Shown: positions 36,086 to 45,073, numbered from the stretch's first letter. The stretch: 64,000 nucleotides of DNA from Tabrizicola_A sp965284335 (GCF_965284335.1 NZ_OZ260076.1); one strand, 5' to 3'. Notes: generated from the letters alone by a model not told the origin. Numbers and translations: made by a program.

Positions 36086-39000
36086 ATGCGGCACTGGATA
36101 CTGGATGTAAGTCTCAAAAGGCTTGGAGCCTTCGCCATATTTGTTGGTTTGTCCAGTAGTCCTGCGCTGGCTGAACAAACCGTGAGTGTGAGTTTTCCTT
36201 TGGGTGGCGTAATCGGCACTGTAGGTACGAACACTGGGCAAGCTAATTCCATCGTAAATACAGCGAATGTCGGCATCACCTCGGTCACCTTTAGCCAAAC
36301 CAATAATGGCACGGATGGCCGCTTCGGCGGCACTCAAGGCAATGACTATTGCGGTACGTTAACCTTGTCGGGTACAACGACGTTCAGCTTTGCGGCCTGC
36401 GTAAACTGGCGAATTACGACCGGAAACACGGCAGACTATATCGGCTTCGTCCCTGCCTCGACTGCAAACAATGCGCCGGTTGGTACGCCGATCACCCTTG
36501 ATTACTCTGGCTCTTTTGCAAGTTTCAGCGGTGGTTATAACGTTATCATCTCGAGTGCTCTTAACAACGCAGCACCAGAGAGTAATTTCGCTTTCAGAAC
36601 AAATAATACGACAGCGACGGTTTACAACGATGGTGTGAACATCAACGGCAACGCAGCTGCGAGCAGCGCTTTGGCGGCGCTGAATGCCTTTGCTGGCGTC
36701 GCGGACACAACGGCCCCGACGATCACGGGGCCAGATGGAAACGTGACAACAACGGGCGCAGCGTCGAACATCAGCCTGAACGAGGGCGGAACTGCTGTAT
36801 ATTCCTTTACTGCGAATGAGCCTGTCACTTGGTCCATTTCTGGCACTGATGCCGGCGATTTCACGATCGACCCTGTTACGGGCGTTCTCACGTTCAACGC
36901 CCCGACGGACTATTCGGCCCCGGTCGATTCTGATGGCAACAACGTATATGTGCTAACCATCAGGGCAGTTGATGGCGCAGGCAATGTAACAAACCAAACA
37001 TTGACGGTCACGGTTCTTGAAGTGGGCGATACGACCGCCCCGATTGTGACCGCAAGCCAGACCCTGACTTATACGGAAAACCAGACGGCTGATTCAGTGA
37101 TTGGGACCGTTCTGGCCACGGACGCAGTTGGCGTGACGGGCTTCCGCTTCACGGACACGGGCACGACGACCTCGCTCGACGGCTACTACACGATCGCCAG
37201 TGACGGTCAGGTCACGATCACGGCTGCTGGCGTTGCTGCGGGTGTGGCTAACAACGACTTTGAGACCGGCGCGAACAGCTTCACCTATGCGATCCAAGCA
37301 GGGGATGCAGCCGGGAACTGGTCGCTTTCTGTGAGCGTGGCGTTCGCGGTAACGAACCTCAACGATACAGCGCCAGTGTTTGCAGAAGCGAGCGGCTTCG
37401 GCGGCACGTTTGCGAATGGTGCTTACGCGTTCACCTACAATGAGGGTGCGACGGGGACGACATTGCTTGGCAAGGTTGCCGCAACGGATGCTGACGGCGG
37501 CACACTGACCTTCAGCCTGACGGATCCGAACTTTGAGATTGATCCTACGACGGGTGAGATCACGCTGACGACGGCCGGTGTTACGTCTTTGGCCAATGAC
37601 TTTGAGACAGGGCCGAACAGCCACACTGTGACTGTGACGGTTTTTGACGGCGTGAACACGCAGACAGTGCAAGTTGTGCTGAACGAGGCGAACGTGAACG
37701 ACACGGCGCCAGTGTTTGCAGAAGCGAGCGGCTTCGGCGGCACGTTTGCGAATGGTGCTTACGCGTTCACCTACAATGAGGGTGCGACGGGGACGACATT
37801 GCTTGGCAAGGTTGCCGCGACGGATGCTGACGGCGGCACACTGACCTTCAGCCTGACGGATCCGAACTTTGAGATTGATCCTACGACGGGTGAGATCACG
37901 CTGACGACGGCCGGTGTTACGTCTTTGGCCAATGACTTTGAGACAGGGCCGAACAGCCACACTGTGACTGTGACGGTTTTTGACGGCGTGAACACGCAGA
38001 CAGTGCAAGTTGTGCTGAACGAGGCGAACGTGAACGACACGGCGCCAGTGTTTGCAGAAGCGAGCGGCTTCGGCGGCACGTTTGCGAATGGTGCTTACGC
38101 GTTCACCTACAATGAGGGTGCGACGGGGACGACATTGCTTGGCAAGGTTGCCGCGACGGATGCTGACGGCAGCACCCTGACCTTCAGCCTGACGGATCCG
38201 AACTTTGAGATTGATCCTACGACGGGTGAGATCACGCTGACGACGGCCGGTGTTACGTCTTTGGCCAATGACTTTGAGACAGGGCCGAACAGCCACACTG
38301 TGACTGTGACGGTTTTTGACGGCGTGAACACGCAGACAGTGCAAGTTGTGCTGAACGAGGCGAACGTGAACGACACGGCGCCAGTGTTTGCAGAAGCGAG
38401 CGGCTTCGGCGGCACGTTTGCGAATGGTGCTTACGCGTTCACCTACAATGAGGGTGCGACGGGGACGACATTGCTTGGCAAGGTTGCCGCAACGGATGCT
38501 GACGGCGGCACACTGACCTTCAGCCTGACGGATCCGAACTTTGAGATTGATCCTACGACGGGTGAGATCACGCTGACGACGGCCGGTGTTACGTCTTTGG
38601 CCAATGACTTTGAGACAGGGCCGAACAGCCACACTGTGACTGTGACGGTTTTTGACGGCGTGAACACGCAGACAGTGCAAGTTGTGCTGAACGAGGCGAA
38701 CGTGAACGACACGGCGCCAGTGTTTGCAGAAGCGAGCGGCTTCGGCGGCACGTTTGCGAATGGTGCTTACGCGTTCACCTACAATGAGGGTGCGACGGGG
38801 ACGACATTGCTTGGCAAGGTTGCCGCGACGGATGCTGACGGCAGCACCCTGACCTTCAGCCTGACGGATCCGAACTTTGAGATTGATCCTACGACGGGTG
38901 AGATCACGCTGACGACGGCCGGTGTTACGTCTTTGGCCAATGACTTTGAGACAGGGCCGAACAGCCACACTGTGACTGTGACGGTTTTTGACGGCGTGAA

Positions 39001-40741
39001 CACGCAGACAGTGCAAGTTGTGCTGAACGAGGCGAACGTGAACGACACGGCGCCAGTGTTTGCAGAAGCGAGCGGCTTCGGCGGCACGTTTGCGAATGGT
39101 GCTTACGCGTTCACCTACAATGAGGGTGCGACGGGGACGACATTGCTTGGCAAGGTTGCCGCGACGGATGCTGACGGCAGCACCCTGACCTTCAGCCTGA
39201 CGGATCCGAACTTTGAGATTGATCCTACGACGGGTGAGATCACGCTGACGACGGCCGGTGTTACGTCTTTGGCCAATGACTTTGAGACAGGGCCGAACAG
39301 CCACACTGTGACTGTGACGGTTTTTGACGGCGTGAACACGCAGACAGTGCAAGTTGTGCTGAACGAGTTTGATATTGACGATACAGCTCCGGTGCTTACT
39401 CCTCCGAGTGGTTTGAATGTCGCTGAAGATGGCGCGATTGAACTTCAGGCGGGTATCGCTTTAGTTGGGGCTCTCTCCGCTAACGAGGGTATCCAGAACT
39501 GGAACATTGTTGAAACTGGGCCCGACCATGCCCGCTTCCAACTTGTTGATGGTGTGCTTTCATTCAAGCAAGCTCCGGCATTCGATCCAGCACCTGGGGC
39601 TGATAATACTTACGAGGTGACGATCGAAGCCTATGATCTTGCAGGCAATCGCTCAACGTTGACGCTGACGATCCGCATTGTTGACTCTGCTGCTGCAGCT
39701 CTGGCGCGCAGCCGTAGCGACATCGAACAAGTGATCTTGGATACGGAGATCGCAAAACTGCGTGGTCAGCAGAACTCACTGCGGGCCATGACTTCGTCAG
39801 CACGAGACCGTCTGGCCGGGGCAGGTGGATGTGGTTCAGCTGAAGAGGACGCCGCGGTTACAGCAATGGAAGATGACGAGTCTTGCCGTGACTTTGAGGA
39901 AACCAACCTCGACGTTGATGCAAACTCCGATCTTGTCACTGTCAGTGCAATGAACAGTTCGGTGAAGACCTTCAACGGTGTGAGAAGGATCGTAAATCTT
40001 AACCTTGGGGTCTCTGACGGCGATAACATCAGCACCTTGTCCTTCAGTGGCTACGCTGCTCTGGAAAATTTCCGTGCTGAGAACGCACTTTACGGCCTCT
40101 TTGTTGGGTTGAACGTGAACCAGAATGACGTCTCACGTGGAATGGGAGGATCGGTTGACTCCTATGGTCTGAGTGTTGGTGCCTATGCCGTGCATGAGTT
40201 TGCGAAGGGTCTTTTCTCAGAAGCCTACCTCAGCCTTGGCCGGTCGCAAAACCAGCTTGATCTCACGGATGGATATCTGGACGTTGCCGCAGATTACGGG
40301 ACAACAGAGGCACACCTCGGGTGGATCGTCTCTGGCGTGTATGAACGCGGTAACTTTGACATCTGGCCTGAGATGGGCATTCAGGTATCTCAGAGCCGTT
40401 CGTCATCCATCGAGGTCGACGGTAGCATTCCTGGTGATGCATCAACGACGGTTTGGAATGGGCTGACAGCAACGCTGTCGCGTGCGAATGTTTCGACAGA
40501 TATCCGTTACTATCTCAATGAGCGCGCAGCGGACTCCTGGATTGTGAACTTTAAGCCTGGATTGGTCTGTGAACGGGTAGATGCGGTTGCAACGCGTTCT
40601 GGCTGTGGCCTGTCTGGGGCTATTGGGCTCAACCAGAGTTCACTTGATGGGTCTCGTCGCTTCTCTGCGCAAATTGCAGCAGAGGAGATAGAAGAGATCA
40701 CGCGCAGCTCAGCGTCTGTCATGTATGAGTTGCGCTTCTAA
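36086..40741 (+). CDS. Cadherin-like repeat adhesin with C-terminal outer-membrane barrel
   Basis: 1551 residues from the ATG at 36086; a GTG at 36047 would add 13 residues and is coupled to a leader frame. A signal peptide ends near residue 29 (LSSSPALA). The N-terminal module has SDNN-type beta strands, then cadherin/Ig-like modules, then six almost identical 112-residue repeats (about residues 429-1093), each with a DAxGGTLTFSLTDPNFEIDP-type cadherin motif. One more divergent cadherin-like module follows, then a Cys-containing helical linker, then about 260 residues of alternating strands ending in VMYELRF. The terminal Phe is typical of outer-membrane beta barrels, so this looks like an autotransporter-type adhesin. 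Confidence 0.8.
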   Translation: MRHWILDVSLKRLGAFAIFVGLSSSPALAEQTVSVSFPLGGVIGTVGTNTGQANSIVNTANVGITSVTFSQTNNGTDGRFGGTQGNDYCGTLTLSGTTTFSFAACVNWRITTGNTADYIGFVPASTANNAPVGTPITLDYSGSFASFSGGYNVIISSALNNAAPESNFAFRTNNTTATVYNDGVNINGNAAASSALAALNAFAGVADTTAPTITGPDGNVTTTGAASNISLNEGGTAVYSFTANEPVTWSISGTDAGDFTIDPVTGVLTFNAPTDYSAPVDSDGNNVYVLTIRAVDGAGNVTNQTLTVTVLEVGDTTAPIVTASQTLTYTENQTADSVIGTVLATDAVGVTGFRFTDTGTTTSLDGYYTIASDGQVTITAAGVAAGVANNDFETGANSFTYAIQAGDAAGNWSLSVSVAFAVTNLNDTAPVFAEASGFGGTFANGAYAFTYNEGATGTTLLGKVAATDADGGTLTFSLTDPNFEIDPTTGEITLTTAGVTSLANDFETGPNSHTVTVTVFDGVNTQTVQVVLNEANVNDTAPVFAEASGFGGTFANGAYAFTYNEGATGTTLLGKVAATDADGGTLTFSLTDPNFEIDPTTGEITLTTAGVTSLANDFETGPNSHTVTVTVFDGVNTQTVQVVLNEANVNDTAPVFAEASGFGGTFANGAYAFTYNEGATGTTLLGKVAATDADGSTLTFSLTDPNFEIDPTTGEITLTTAGVTSLANDFETGPNSHTVTVTVFDGVNTQTVQVVLNEANVNDTAPVFAEASGFGGTFANGAYAFTYNEGATGTTLLGKVAATDADGGTLTFSLTDPNFEIDPTTGEITLTTAGVTSLANDFETGPNSHTVTVTVFDGVNTQTVQVVLNEANVNDTAPVFAEASGFGGTFANGAYAFTYNEGATGTTLLGKVAATDADGSTLTFSLTDPNFEIDPTTGEITLTTAGVTSLANDFETGPNSHTVTVTVFDGVNTQTVQVVLNEANVNDTAPVFAEASGFGGTFANGAYAFTYNEGATGTTLLGKVAATDADGSTLTFSLTDPNFEIDPTTGEITLTTAGVTSLANDFETGPNSHTVTVTVFDGVNTQTVQVVLNEFDIDDTAPVLTPPSGLNVAEDGAIELQAGIALVGALSANEGIQNWNIVETGPDHARFQLVDGVLSFKQAPAFDPAPGADNTYEVTIEAYDLAGNRSTLTLTIRIVDSAAAALARSRSDIEQVILDTEIAKLRGQQNSLRAMTSSARDRLAGAGGCGSAEEDAAVTAMEDDESCRDFEETNLDVDANSDLVTVSAMNSSVKTFNGVRRIVNLNLGVSDGDNISTLSFSGYAALENFRAENALYGLFVGLNVNQNDVSRGMGGSVDSYGLSVGAYAVHEFAKGLFSEAYLSLGRSQNQLDLTDGYLDVAADYGTTEAHLGWIVSGVYERGNFDIWPEMGIQVSQSRSSSIEVDGSIPGDASTTVWNGLTATLSRANVSTDIRYYLNERAADSWIVNFKPGLVCERVDAVATRSGCGLSGAIGLNQSSLDGSRRFSAQIAAEEIEEITRSSASVMYELRF
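37371..39366 (+). repeat. Six tandem 336-bp repeats in the adhesin
   Basis: The copies begin at 37371, 37707, 38043, 38379, 38715 and 39051, each starting CGCCAGTGTTTGCAGAAGCG. Differences are few: copies 1 and 4 read GCAACGGAT where the others read GCGACGGAT. Copies 1, 2 and 4 encode GGT while 3, 5 and 6 encode GST at one position. The last copy diverges at GAGTTTGATATT. Such low divergence indicates recent expansion or conversion. Confidence 0.97.
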
Positions 40742-40761
40742 GGACCCATGATTAAGTCATG

Positions 40762-40794
40762 GAAGGCCCCGCCGCGAGGTGGGGCCTTCGTATT
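40762..40794 (+). terminator. Rho-independent terminator after the adhesin gene
   Basis: GAAGGCCCC pairs with GGGGCCTTC around a ten-base loop, with CGTATTAT following. It is 20 bases past the adhesin stop and separates it from the methyltransferase gene. Confidence 0.75.
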
Positions 40795-40841
40795 ATAAAC
40801 AGCGGGCTGTATGGCAAATGCCAAGCTTTGAGGAGACGAGT

Positions 40842-41597
40842 ATGTTTTACGGAAACTTTAACGGGGATAATGGGACAAAGTTCCGTGAAGCACTGTCTGC
40901 GATGCGACCAATGTTTGGGCGGGTGCATGCCGCTGATAACTTGATAACCTTTGATCGCAGTACTGGCTTTCTTGCAGATGACGCATTCAGCGCCGCGATG
41001 TCTGCCCATGCGCAAACAGCGCAAGAACAGTCACTAGCTTGGCGGGTTCATACGTTGGTCTGGGCTGCTCAGCAGGCTTTGCACCACGAAGGAGACTTTG
41101 TCGAATGCGGTGTTTGGAAGGGCTTTTGCTTCGGGGTGGTCACACACTATCTGAATTGGCAGTCAGTCCCCAAGAAGCTTTACCTTTACGATACCTTTGA
41201 AGGCATCCCTGACCAATACAACTCTGAAAACCGCTCCAATGCCGTCTATCAGCAACAGAACGCGGACGATCCGGATGCAATATTCAAAGCTGCACAATCA
41301 CGCTTCGCGCATATGAAGAACGTACATCTCGTAAGAGGCACAGTTCCGCAAACCTTTGCACAAGCCTGCCCGGAAAAGATCGCTCTTCTGCATCTTGATA
41401 TGAACTCTGCCGCGTCTGAGATTGCGGCCCTCGAGGTACTCTGGGAGCGCGTTGTTCCAGGCGGAATGATCTTGCTTGATGATTATGGTTGGGCTGCCTA
41501 TGGCGCTCAGAAGAAAGCTGAGGACGCTTTCATGGCAGAGCGGGGCCATACGATCCTGGAACTGCCAACGGGTCAAGGTCTACTCATTAAACATTAA
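40842..41597 (+). CDS. TylF/MycF-type O-methyltransferase
   Basis: 251 residues from the ATG at 40842, seven bases after GAGGAG; upstream ATGs lack such a site. It belongs to the macrocin-O-methyltransferase (TylF) fold: GDFVECGVWKGFCFG is the SAM-binding loop, LYLYDTFEGIPDQY the following acidic strand, IALLHLDMN the metal region, and GGMILLDDYGW the DD motif. Members methylate sugar hydroxyls, so with the adjacent glycosyltransferase it may modify a glycan. Confidence 0.88.
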   Translation: MFYGNFNGDNGTKFREALSAMRPMFGRVHAADNLITFDRSTGFLADDAFSAAMSAHAQTAQEQSLAWRVHTLVWAAQQALHHEGDFVECGVWKGFCFGVVTHYLNWQSVPKKLYLYDTFEGIPDQYNSENRSNAVYQQQNADDPDAIFKAAQSRFAHMKNVHLVRGTVPQTFAQACPEKIALLHLDMNSAASEIAALEVLWERVVPGGMILLDDYGWAAYGAQKKAEDAFMAERGHTILELPTGQGLLIKH

Positions 41598-41753
41598 TGA
41601 CGTTACGGCCCATCCAATAGATCTGGGGTGGCCGAGCGACCAGTTGTGGCCACAGGCAGACGTCATCGGAGAAAAATTGTTATGAGGGCTAGCGAACAAC
41701 TCAGTTCAACTGCGTCATAACGAGACAACGAGCGAAAGTGCGGCAGTCATCTC

Positions 41754-43016
41754 ATGAACCTCCTTTTTATCCACCAGAACTTTCCCGGCCAGTTCAAGCA
41801 TCTGGCACCTGCGCTGGCCAAAGTTGGACATCGCGTGGTCGCTTTGACCATGCAGAAGGTGAAAGACACCCAGTGGCAGGGGGTGGAGCTGGTTCCCTAT
41901 GCAGTGACGCAAGGATCGACGCCCGGCGCGCACCCTTGGGTGGTGGATTTCGAGACCAAGATCATCCGGGCCGAGGGGGCGTTTCGCGCCTGTCTTACGC
42001 TCAAGGAACAGGGGTTTACGCCGGACGCCATCATCGCCCATCCTGGTTGGGGCGAAAGCCTGTTTCTGAAAGAGGTCTGGCCAGAGGCCAAGCTCGGCAT
42101 CTTCTGCGAGTTCTTCTACCTGGCCGAAGGGGCCGATACCGGCTTTGACCCGGAATTCCCGGTCGAGGATGTGGCGGGCAACAACTGCCGCCTCAGGCTC
42201 AAGAACCTGAACAACTACATGCATTTCGATGTCGCGGATGCGGCGATTGCACCGACGGCGTGGCAGGCCAGCACCTTTCCCAAACCCTTCCGCTCCAAGA
42301 TCACGGTGGTGCATGACGGGATCGACACGGATGCCATCCAGCCCAACCCACAGGTTCAGCTGAAGCTGCGCCGCGATGGTTCGGATGAGCCGCTGACACT
42401 CACACGCGCGGATGAGGTGATCACCTTCGTGAACCGCAATCTGGAACCCATGCGCGGCTGCCATATCTTTCTGCGGGCGCTGCCAGAATTGCTAAAGAAC
42501 CGCCCCAAGGCGCAGGTCATCATAGTGGGCGGCGACGGGGTAAGCTATGGTGCCAAGCCCACAATCGAAAAGAACGGCGCATCATCGTGGAAAGAGGTGT
42601 TCCTCAATGAGGTGCGCGGCCAGCTTTCAGATGCGGATTGGGCGCGGGTGCATTTCGTGGGGCAGGTGCCCTATACAAATTTCGTGTCGCTTTTGCAGCT
42701 TTCGACCGTCCATGTCTACTGGACCTATCCCTTTGTGCTGAGCTGGAGCCTGATCGAGGCGATGAGCGCGGGTGCGGCAATCGTAGCGAGCGACACGGCG
42801 CCGTTGCGCGAAGTGATCCAGCATGGCGAGACTGGACTTTTGGTCGATTTTTTCTCGGTCAAGGGTCTTGTAGAGCAGGTTTGTACTTTGCTGGACGACC
42901 CTGATCAGCGGGCGCGGCTTGGTGCTGCGGCTCGCGCCACGGCTGTTTCCGGATATGATCTCAACCAGGTCTGTTTGCCAAAGCAGCTTGCCTGGGTTGA
43001 GGCGCTGACGAAATAA
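41754..43016 (+). CDS. GT4-family glycosyltransferase
   Basis: 420 residues, GT-B fold. The N-terminal Rossmann domain begins LLFIHQNFPGQFKHLAPAL, and the donor-binding domain contains the E-x7-E region SWSLIEAMSAGAAIVASDTAPLREVI, then GETGLLVDFFSV. The donor and acceptor sugars cannot be read off. The context (adhesin upstream, TylF methyltransferase, DUF6447-like cluster) makes glycosylation of a surface protein or polysaccharide plausible. The last bases overlap none of its neighbours; the next gene starts 23 bases on. Confidence 0.88.
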   Translation: MNLLFIHQNFPGQFKHLAPALAKVGHRVVALTMQKVKDTQWQGVELVPYAVTQGSTPGAHPWVVDFETKIIRAEGAFRACLTLKEQGFTPDAIIAHPGWGESLFLKEVWPEAKLGIFCEFFYLAEGADTGFDPEFPVEDVAGNNCRLRLKNLNNYMHFDVADAAIAPTAWQASTFPKPFRSKITVVHDGIDTDAIQPNPQVQLKLRRDGSDEPLTLTRADEVITFVNRNLEPMRGCHIFLRALPELLKNRPKAQVIIVGGDGVSYGAKPTIEKNGASSWKEVFLNEVRGQLSDADWARVHFVGQVPYTNFVSLLQLSTVHVYWTYPFVLSWSLIEAMSAGAAIVASDTAPLREVIQHGETGLLVDFFSVKGLVEQVCTLLDDPDQRARLGAAARATAVSGYDLNQVCLPKQLAWVEALTK

Positions 43017-43038
43017 AATCATAAGAAAGGAAAAGCAC

Positions 43039-43341
43039 ATGGCGAAATCCAAAAAGCCTGAAGAGAATGCCGAGATGACTGAGATTGTTATGGAAACTGC
43101 GAGTGATGTTGTCGCAGACGTGTCGCCTCAGGCTGATGCGCCGAAAACCCCTAAGATCGTCATCGACGGCGTTGAATATGACGCGACCAACCTGAGCGAC
43201 CCGGCCAAGGGCGCAATTGCCAGCCTGCAATTTGCCGAGGCCAAGCTTATGGCACTGCAAAACGAGCTGGCGATCTGCCAGACCGCGCATTTTGCCTATG
43301 TAAAGGGTCTCAAGGCCGAGCTGGAAGGCGCGGCAGGCTGA
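43039..43341 (+). CDS. DUF6447-like small protein, copy 1
   Basis: 100 residues. An acidic N-terminus of about 35 residues leads into a core IVIDGVEYDATNLSDPAKGA, then a helix ending FAYVKGLKAEL, the pattern I associate with DUF6447. The short core beta hairpin plus helix is shared with the next two genes. Function unknown. ATG follows AAGAAAGGAAAAGC, 22 bases after the glycosyltransferase. Confidence 0.75.
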   Translation: MAKSKKPEENAEMTEIVMETASDVVADVSPQADAPKTPKIVIDGVEYDATNLSDPAKGAIASLQFAEAKLMALQNELAICQTAHFAYVKGLKAELEGAAG

Positions 43342-43580
43342 TGGCCGACGCACCGCAAATCCTGCGCCTCGACGGAGAGTATTACGATCTTTCCAAAGCC
43401 TCGGACGAGGCCAAGACGCTTGTGGTGCGGCTCCACCATCTCGACCGCATGTTCGAAGAAAAGAGCAATCTAATGGCGCTGCTGACCAAGGCGAAAAACG
43501 CCTATATCGCCGACCTCAAGACCGAAATCATCAAAAACAAAACCGGCGTTGATCTGTCAACGCTGTTTGACGAGGAGTAA
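43341..43580 (+). CDS. DUF6447-like small protein, copy 2
   Basis: 79 residues. The core LRLDGEYYDLSKASDEAKTL and helix LTKAKNAYIADLKTEI parallel copy 1 despite low identity. ATG overlaps the stop of copy 1 (TGATG). It is the most divergent of the three. Confidence 0.72.
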   Translation: MADAPQILRLDGEYYDLSKASDEAKTLVVRLHHLDRMFEEKSNLMALLTKAKNAYIADLKTEIIKNKTGVDLSTLFDEE

Positions 43581-43586
43581 GACACC

Positions 43587-43811
43587 ATGCCCAAGTTCAC
43601 CGTGGATGGCATCGACTACAACACCGAAGACCTGAGCGACAACGGCAAGGCGCAGCTCGCCAGTCTCCAGTTCCTTGAATTCCAGATGCGCAAGATCAAG
43701 GACGAGATCGCCGTCTACAACACCGCCAAAGCCAGCTATATCGCCGGGCTCAAGGCTGAGTTGGAGAAGTCTAACGCCAAAGTCGCCGACCCGGCACTGG
43801 CTTCCGAATGA
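43587..43811 (+). CDS. DUF6447-like small protein, copy 3
   Basis: 74 residues: FTVDGIDYNTEDLSDNGKAQ, then a helix (RKIKDEIAVYNTAKASYIAGL) and a short tail. It is close to copy 1 in the core, without the acidic extension. It follows copy 2 by six bases with a GAGGAG ribosome site, so all three are one transcript. Confidence 0.75.
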   Translation: MPKFTVDGIDYNTEDLSDNGKAQLASLQFLEFQMRKIKDEIAVYNTAKASYIAGLKAELEKSNAKVADPALASE

Positions 43812-43823
43812 GGGAAGTTGCCC

Positions 43824-44384
43824 ATGGTTGAACAGGCCCAAGACACGTCAGTTGGCGCTCCCGCTCAGGAGCGCCCCTTTGACGTGCAGACATTCACCGC
43901 GCGCTATGATCCGATCGAAGACAGGATCTGTCTAAACGCTGTGGACGCGAGCGGGGGCAAGCAGGCGATCTATCTTACACGTCGGCTGATGGATCAGATC
44001 ATCCCGGTGGTGGCAAAGCACCTTGAGGAGAAGACGCCAAAGGGTGTTCCCTCGGATGTTGTCCAGTCGATGACCCAGGAGCGTGTGCGACAGGCCCGCA
44101 AAGCCGAGCCACCAGCGGAACCCGTGCTGATGGATCTTGAGACGCCGCGCTGGCTCTGCACCACGATCCAGATGCAAAAGCAGCCCGCGGGTCTTGCGGT
44201 GACACTCACCGGTGACGCCGCTTGCAAGGCCCAGATCCCACTAGCCGATCCGCATCTGCGAACAGTGCTCGACATCTTCCGCAACACCTATGCCAAGGCG
44301 GGCTGGGATATGCGTGTATTTCCCGAATGGCTTGGGCCCGAGCAGGCTGCCGTAGGGCAGGGGGCGCAGGTTAGGCTGAATTGA
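43824..44384 (+). CDS. Unknown protein in the surface locus
   Basis: 186 residues from the ATG at 43824, just after GAGGGAAG; the preceding in-frame TTG is unlikely. There is no signal peptide or membrane span. The centre (ALxYLTRRLMDQIIPVVAKHLEEK) is helical and the C-terminal part has TIQMQKQPAGLAVTLTGDAAC then HLRTVLDIFRNTYAKAGW. Not assigned to a family. Its position 12 bases after the DUF6447-like triplet makes it the likely last gene of the operon. Confidence 0.65.
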   Translation: MVEQAQDTSVGAPAQERPFDVQTFTARYDPIEDRICLNAVDASGGKQAIYLTRRLMDQIIPVVAKHLEEKTPKGVPSDVVQSMTQERVRQARKAEPPAEPVLMDLETPRWLCTTIQMQKQPAGLAVTLTGDAACKAQIPLADPHLRTVLDIFRNTYAKAGWDMRVFPEWLGPEQAAVGQGAQVRLN

Positions 44385-44413
44385 TAGAGGTGTTATGTGA
44401 TAACGTTGCCCGA

Positions 44414-44749
44414 TTATTGAAGCGCTGCCAATGCAGTTTCCGGTGAGCGATCCAAAATCTTGAACAGCGCTTTTGCTGCCCCTGTTGGAACTCGTTTGCC
44501 TTGTTCCCAGTTGCGGATCGTGTCGAGCGACACATTGATCCGCTCCGCGAGTTCCTGTTGGGTCAGACCCAAGCGCTTGCGTACCTTGCGCGTGTATCGT
44601 GCCGCATCTTGAGCCGCCTCGGCTTCATCCTCGGCGATGTGTCGTGCGATATCGGCCTCTTTGGTTGCATCCACGCGATCAGCATCGAACCTGCCCTGAG
44701 GGAACGAATTGGGCGCAGAGACATCAATTGTTACCCGATGAGTTTTCAT
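44414..44749 (-). CDS. XRE-type antitoxin paired with BrnT
   Basis: 111 residues. An N-terminal extension precedes a Cro/C1-type helix-turn-helix (RLGLTQQELAERINVSLDTIRNWEQGKRVP). The gene overlaps the end of the BrnT-like toxin gene by 26 bases, so both are one operon with the toxin first. Most BrnT partners are the ribbon-helix-helix-like BrnA; here the antitoxin position is taken by an XRE protein. Confidence 0.82.
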   Translation of the reverse strand: MKTHRVTIDVSAPNSFPQGRFDADRVDATKEADIARHIAEDEAEAAQDAARYTRKVRKRLGLTQQELAERINVSLDTIRNWEQGKRVPTGAAKALFKILDRSPETALAALQ

Positions 44750-45005
44750 ATGCCCTTACCTCTCTTGCGTTGGCCTTGCGGGCCGAAATAATGCGAATGG
44801 CGTCGCCTCGATAAGTGAACACGATTACGAACAACCGTTCGTCGACAGAACCGAAGAGTTGATAGCGCTCCTCTCCGTAACTTTTCCGTTCATCTTGACG
44901 GATCATGCGCTCAGGGTCGAGGAAGACCTTGATCACATAAGCGAAGTCGAACCCGCGCTTGGCGAAGCAATCGTCGCTCTTGGCATCATCCCACTCGAAT
45001 TCCAT
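44724..45005 (-). CDS. brnT: BrnT-family ribonuclease toxin
   Basis: 93 residues. It starts MEFEWDDAKSDDCFAKRGFDF, the BrnT signature, and contains SYGEERYQLFGSV, then RLFVIVFTYRGDAIRIISARKANAREVRAYE with the conserved RIISARKA segment. BrnT is a RelE-fold RNase that stops translation under stress. A 19-bp palindromic operator lies directly upstream. Confidence 0.92.
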   Translation of the reverse strand: MEFEWDDAKSDDCFAKRGFDFAYVIKVFLDPERMIRQDERKSYGEERYQLFGSVDERLFVIVFTYRGDAIRIISARKANAREVRAYENSSGNN

Positions 45006-45012
45006 GCTTCAA

Positions 45013-45031
45013 GGTAGTTCAATGAACTACC
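45013..45031 (-). promoter_or_regulatory. Palindromic operator of the BrnT operon
   Basis: GGTAGTTCAATGAACTACC is a perfect dyad (GGTAGTTCA and TGAACTACC around one A) eight bases upstream of the toxin start. It is the expected autorepression site for the XRE antitoxin. Confidence 0.75.
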
Positions 45032-45073
45032 CTCGTCAAGGTAAATGGCCGGGTGTCGCCAGTACCGGGTCGT

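Noticed and set aside
37094..39352. A 752-codon minus-strand frame
   Set aside because: It is the antisense of the six 336-bp repeats in the adhesin; it is open only because the repeated unit has no stop in that frame.
37371..39366. CRISPR-like array
   Set aside because: The units are 336 bp, coding, contiguous and without spacers; they are protein repeats.
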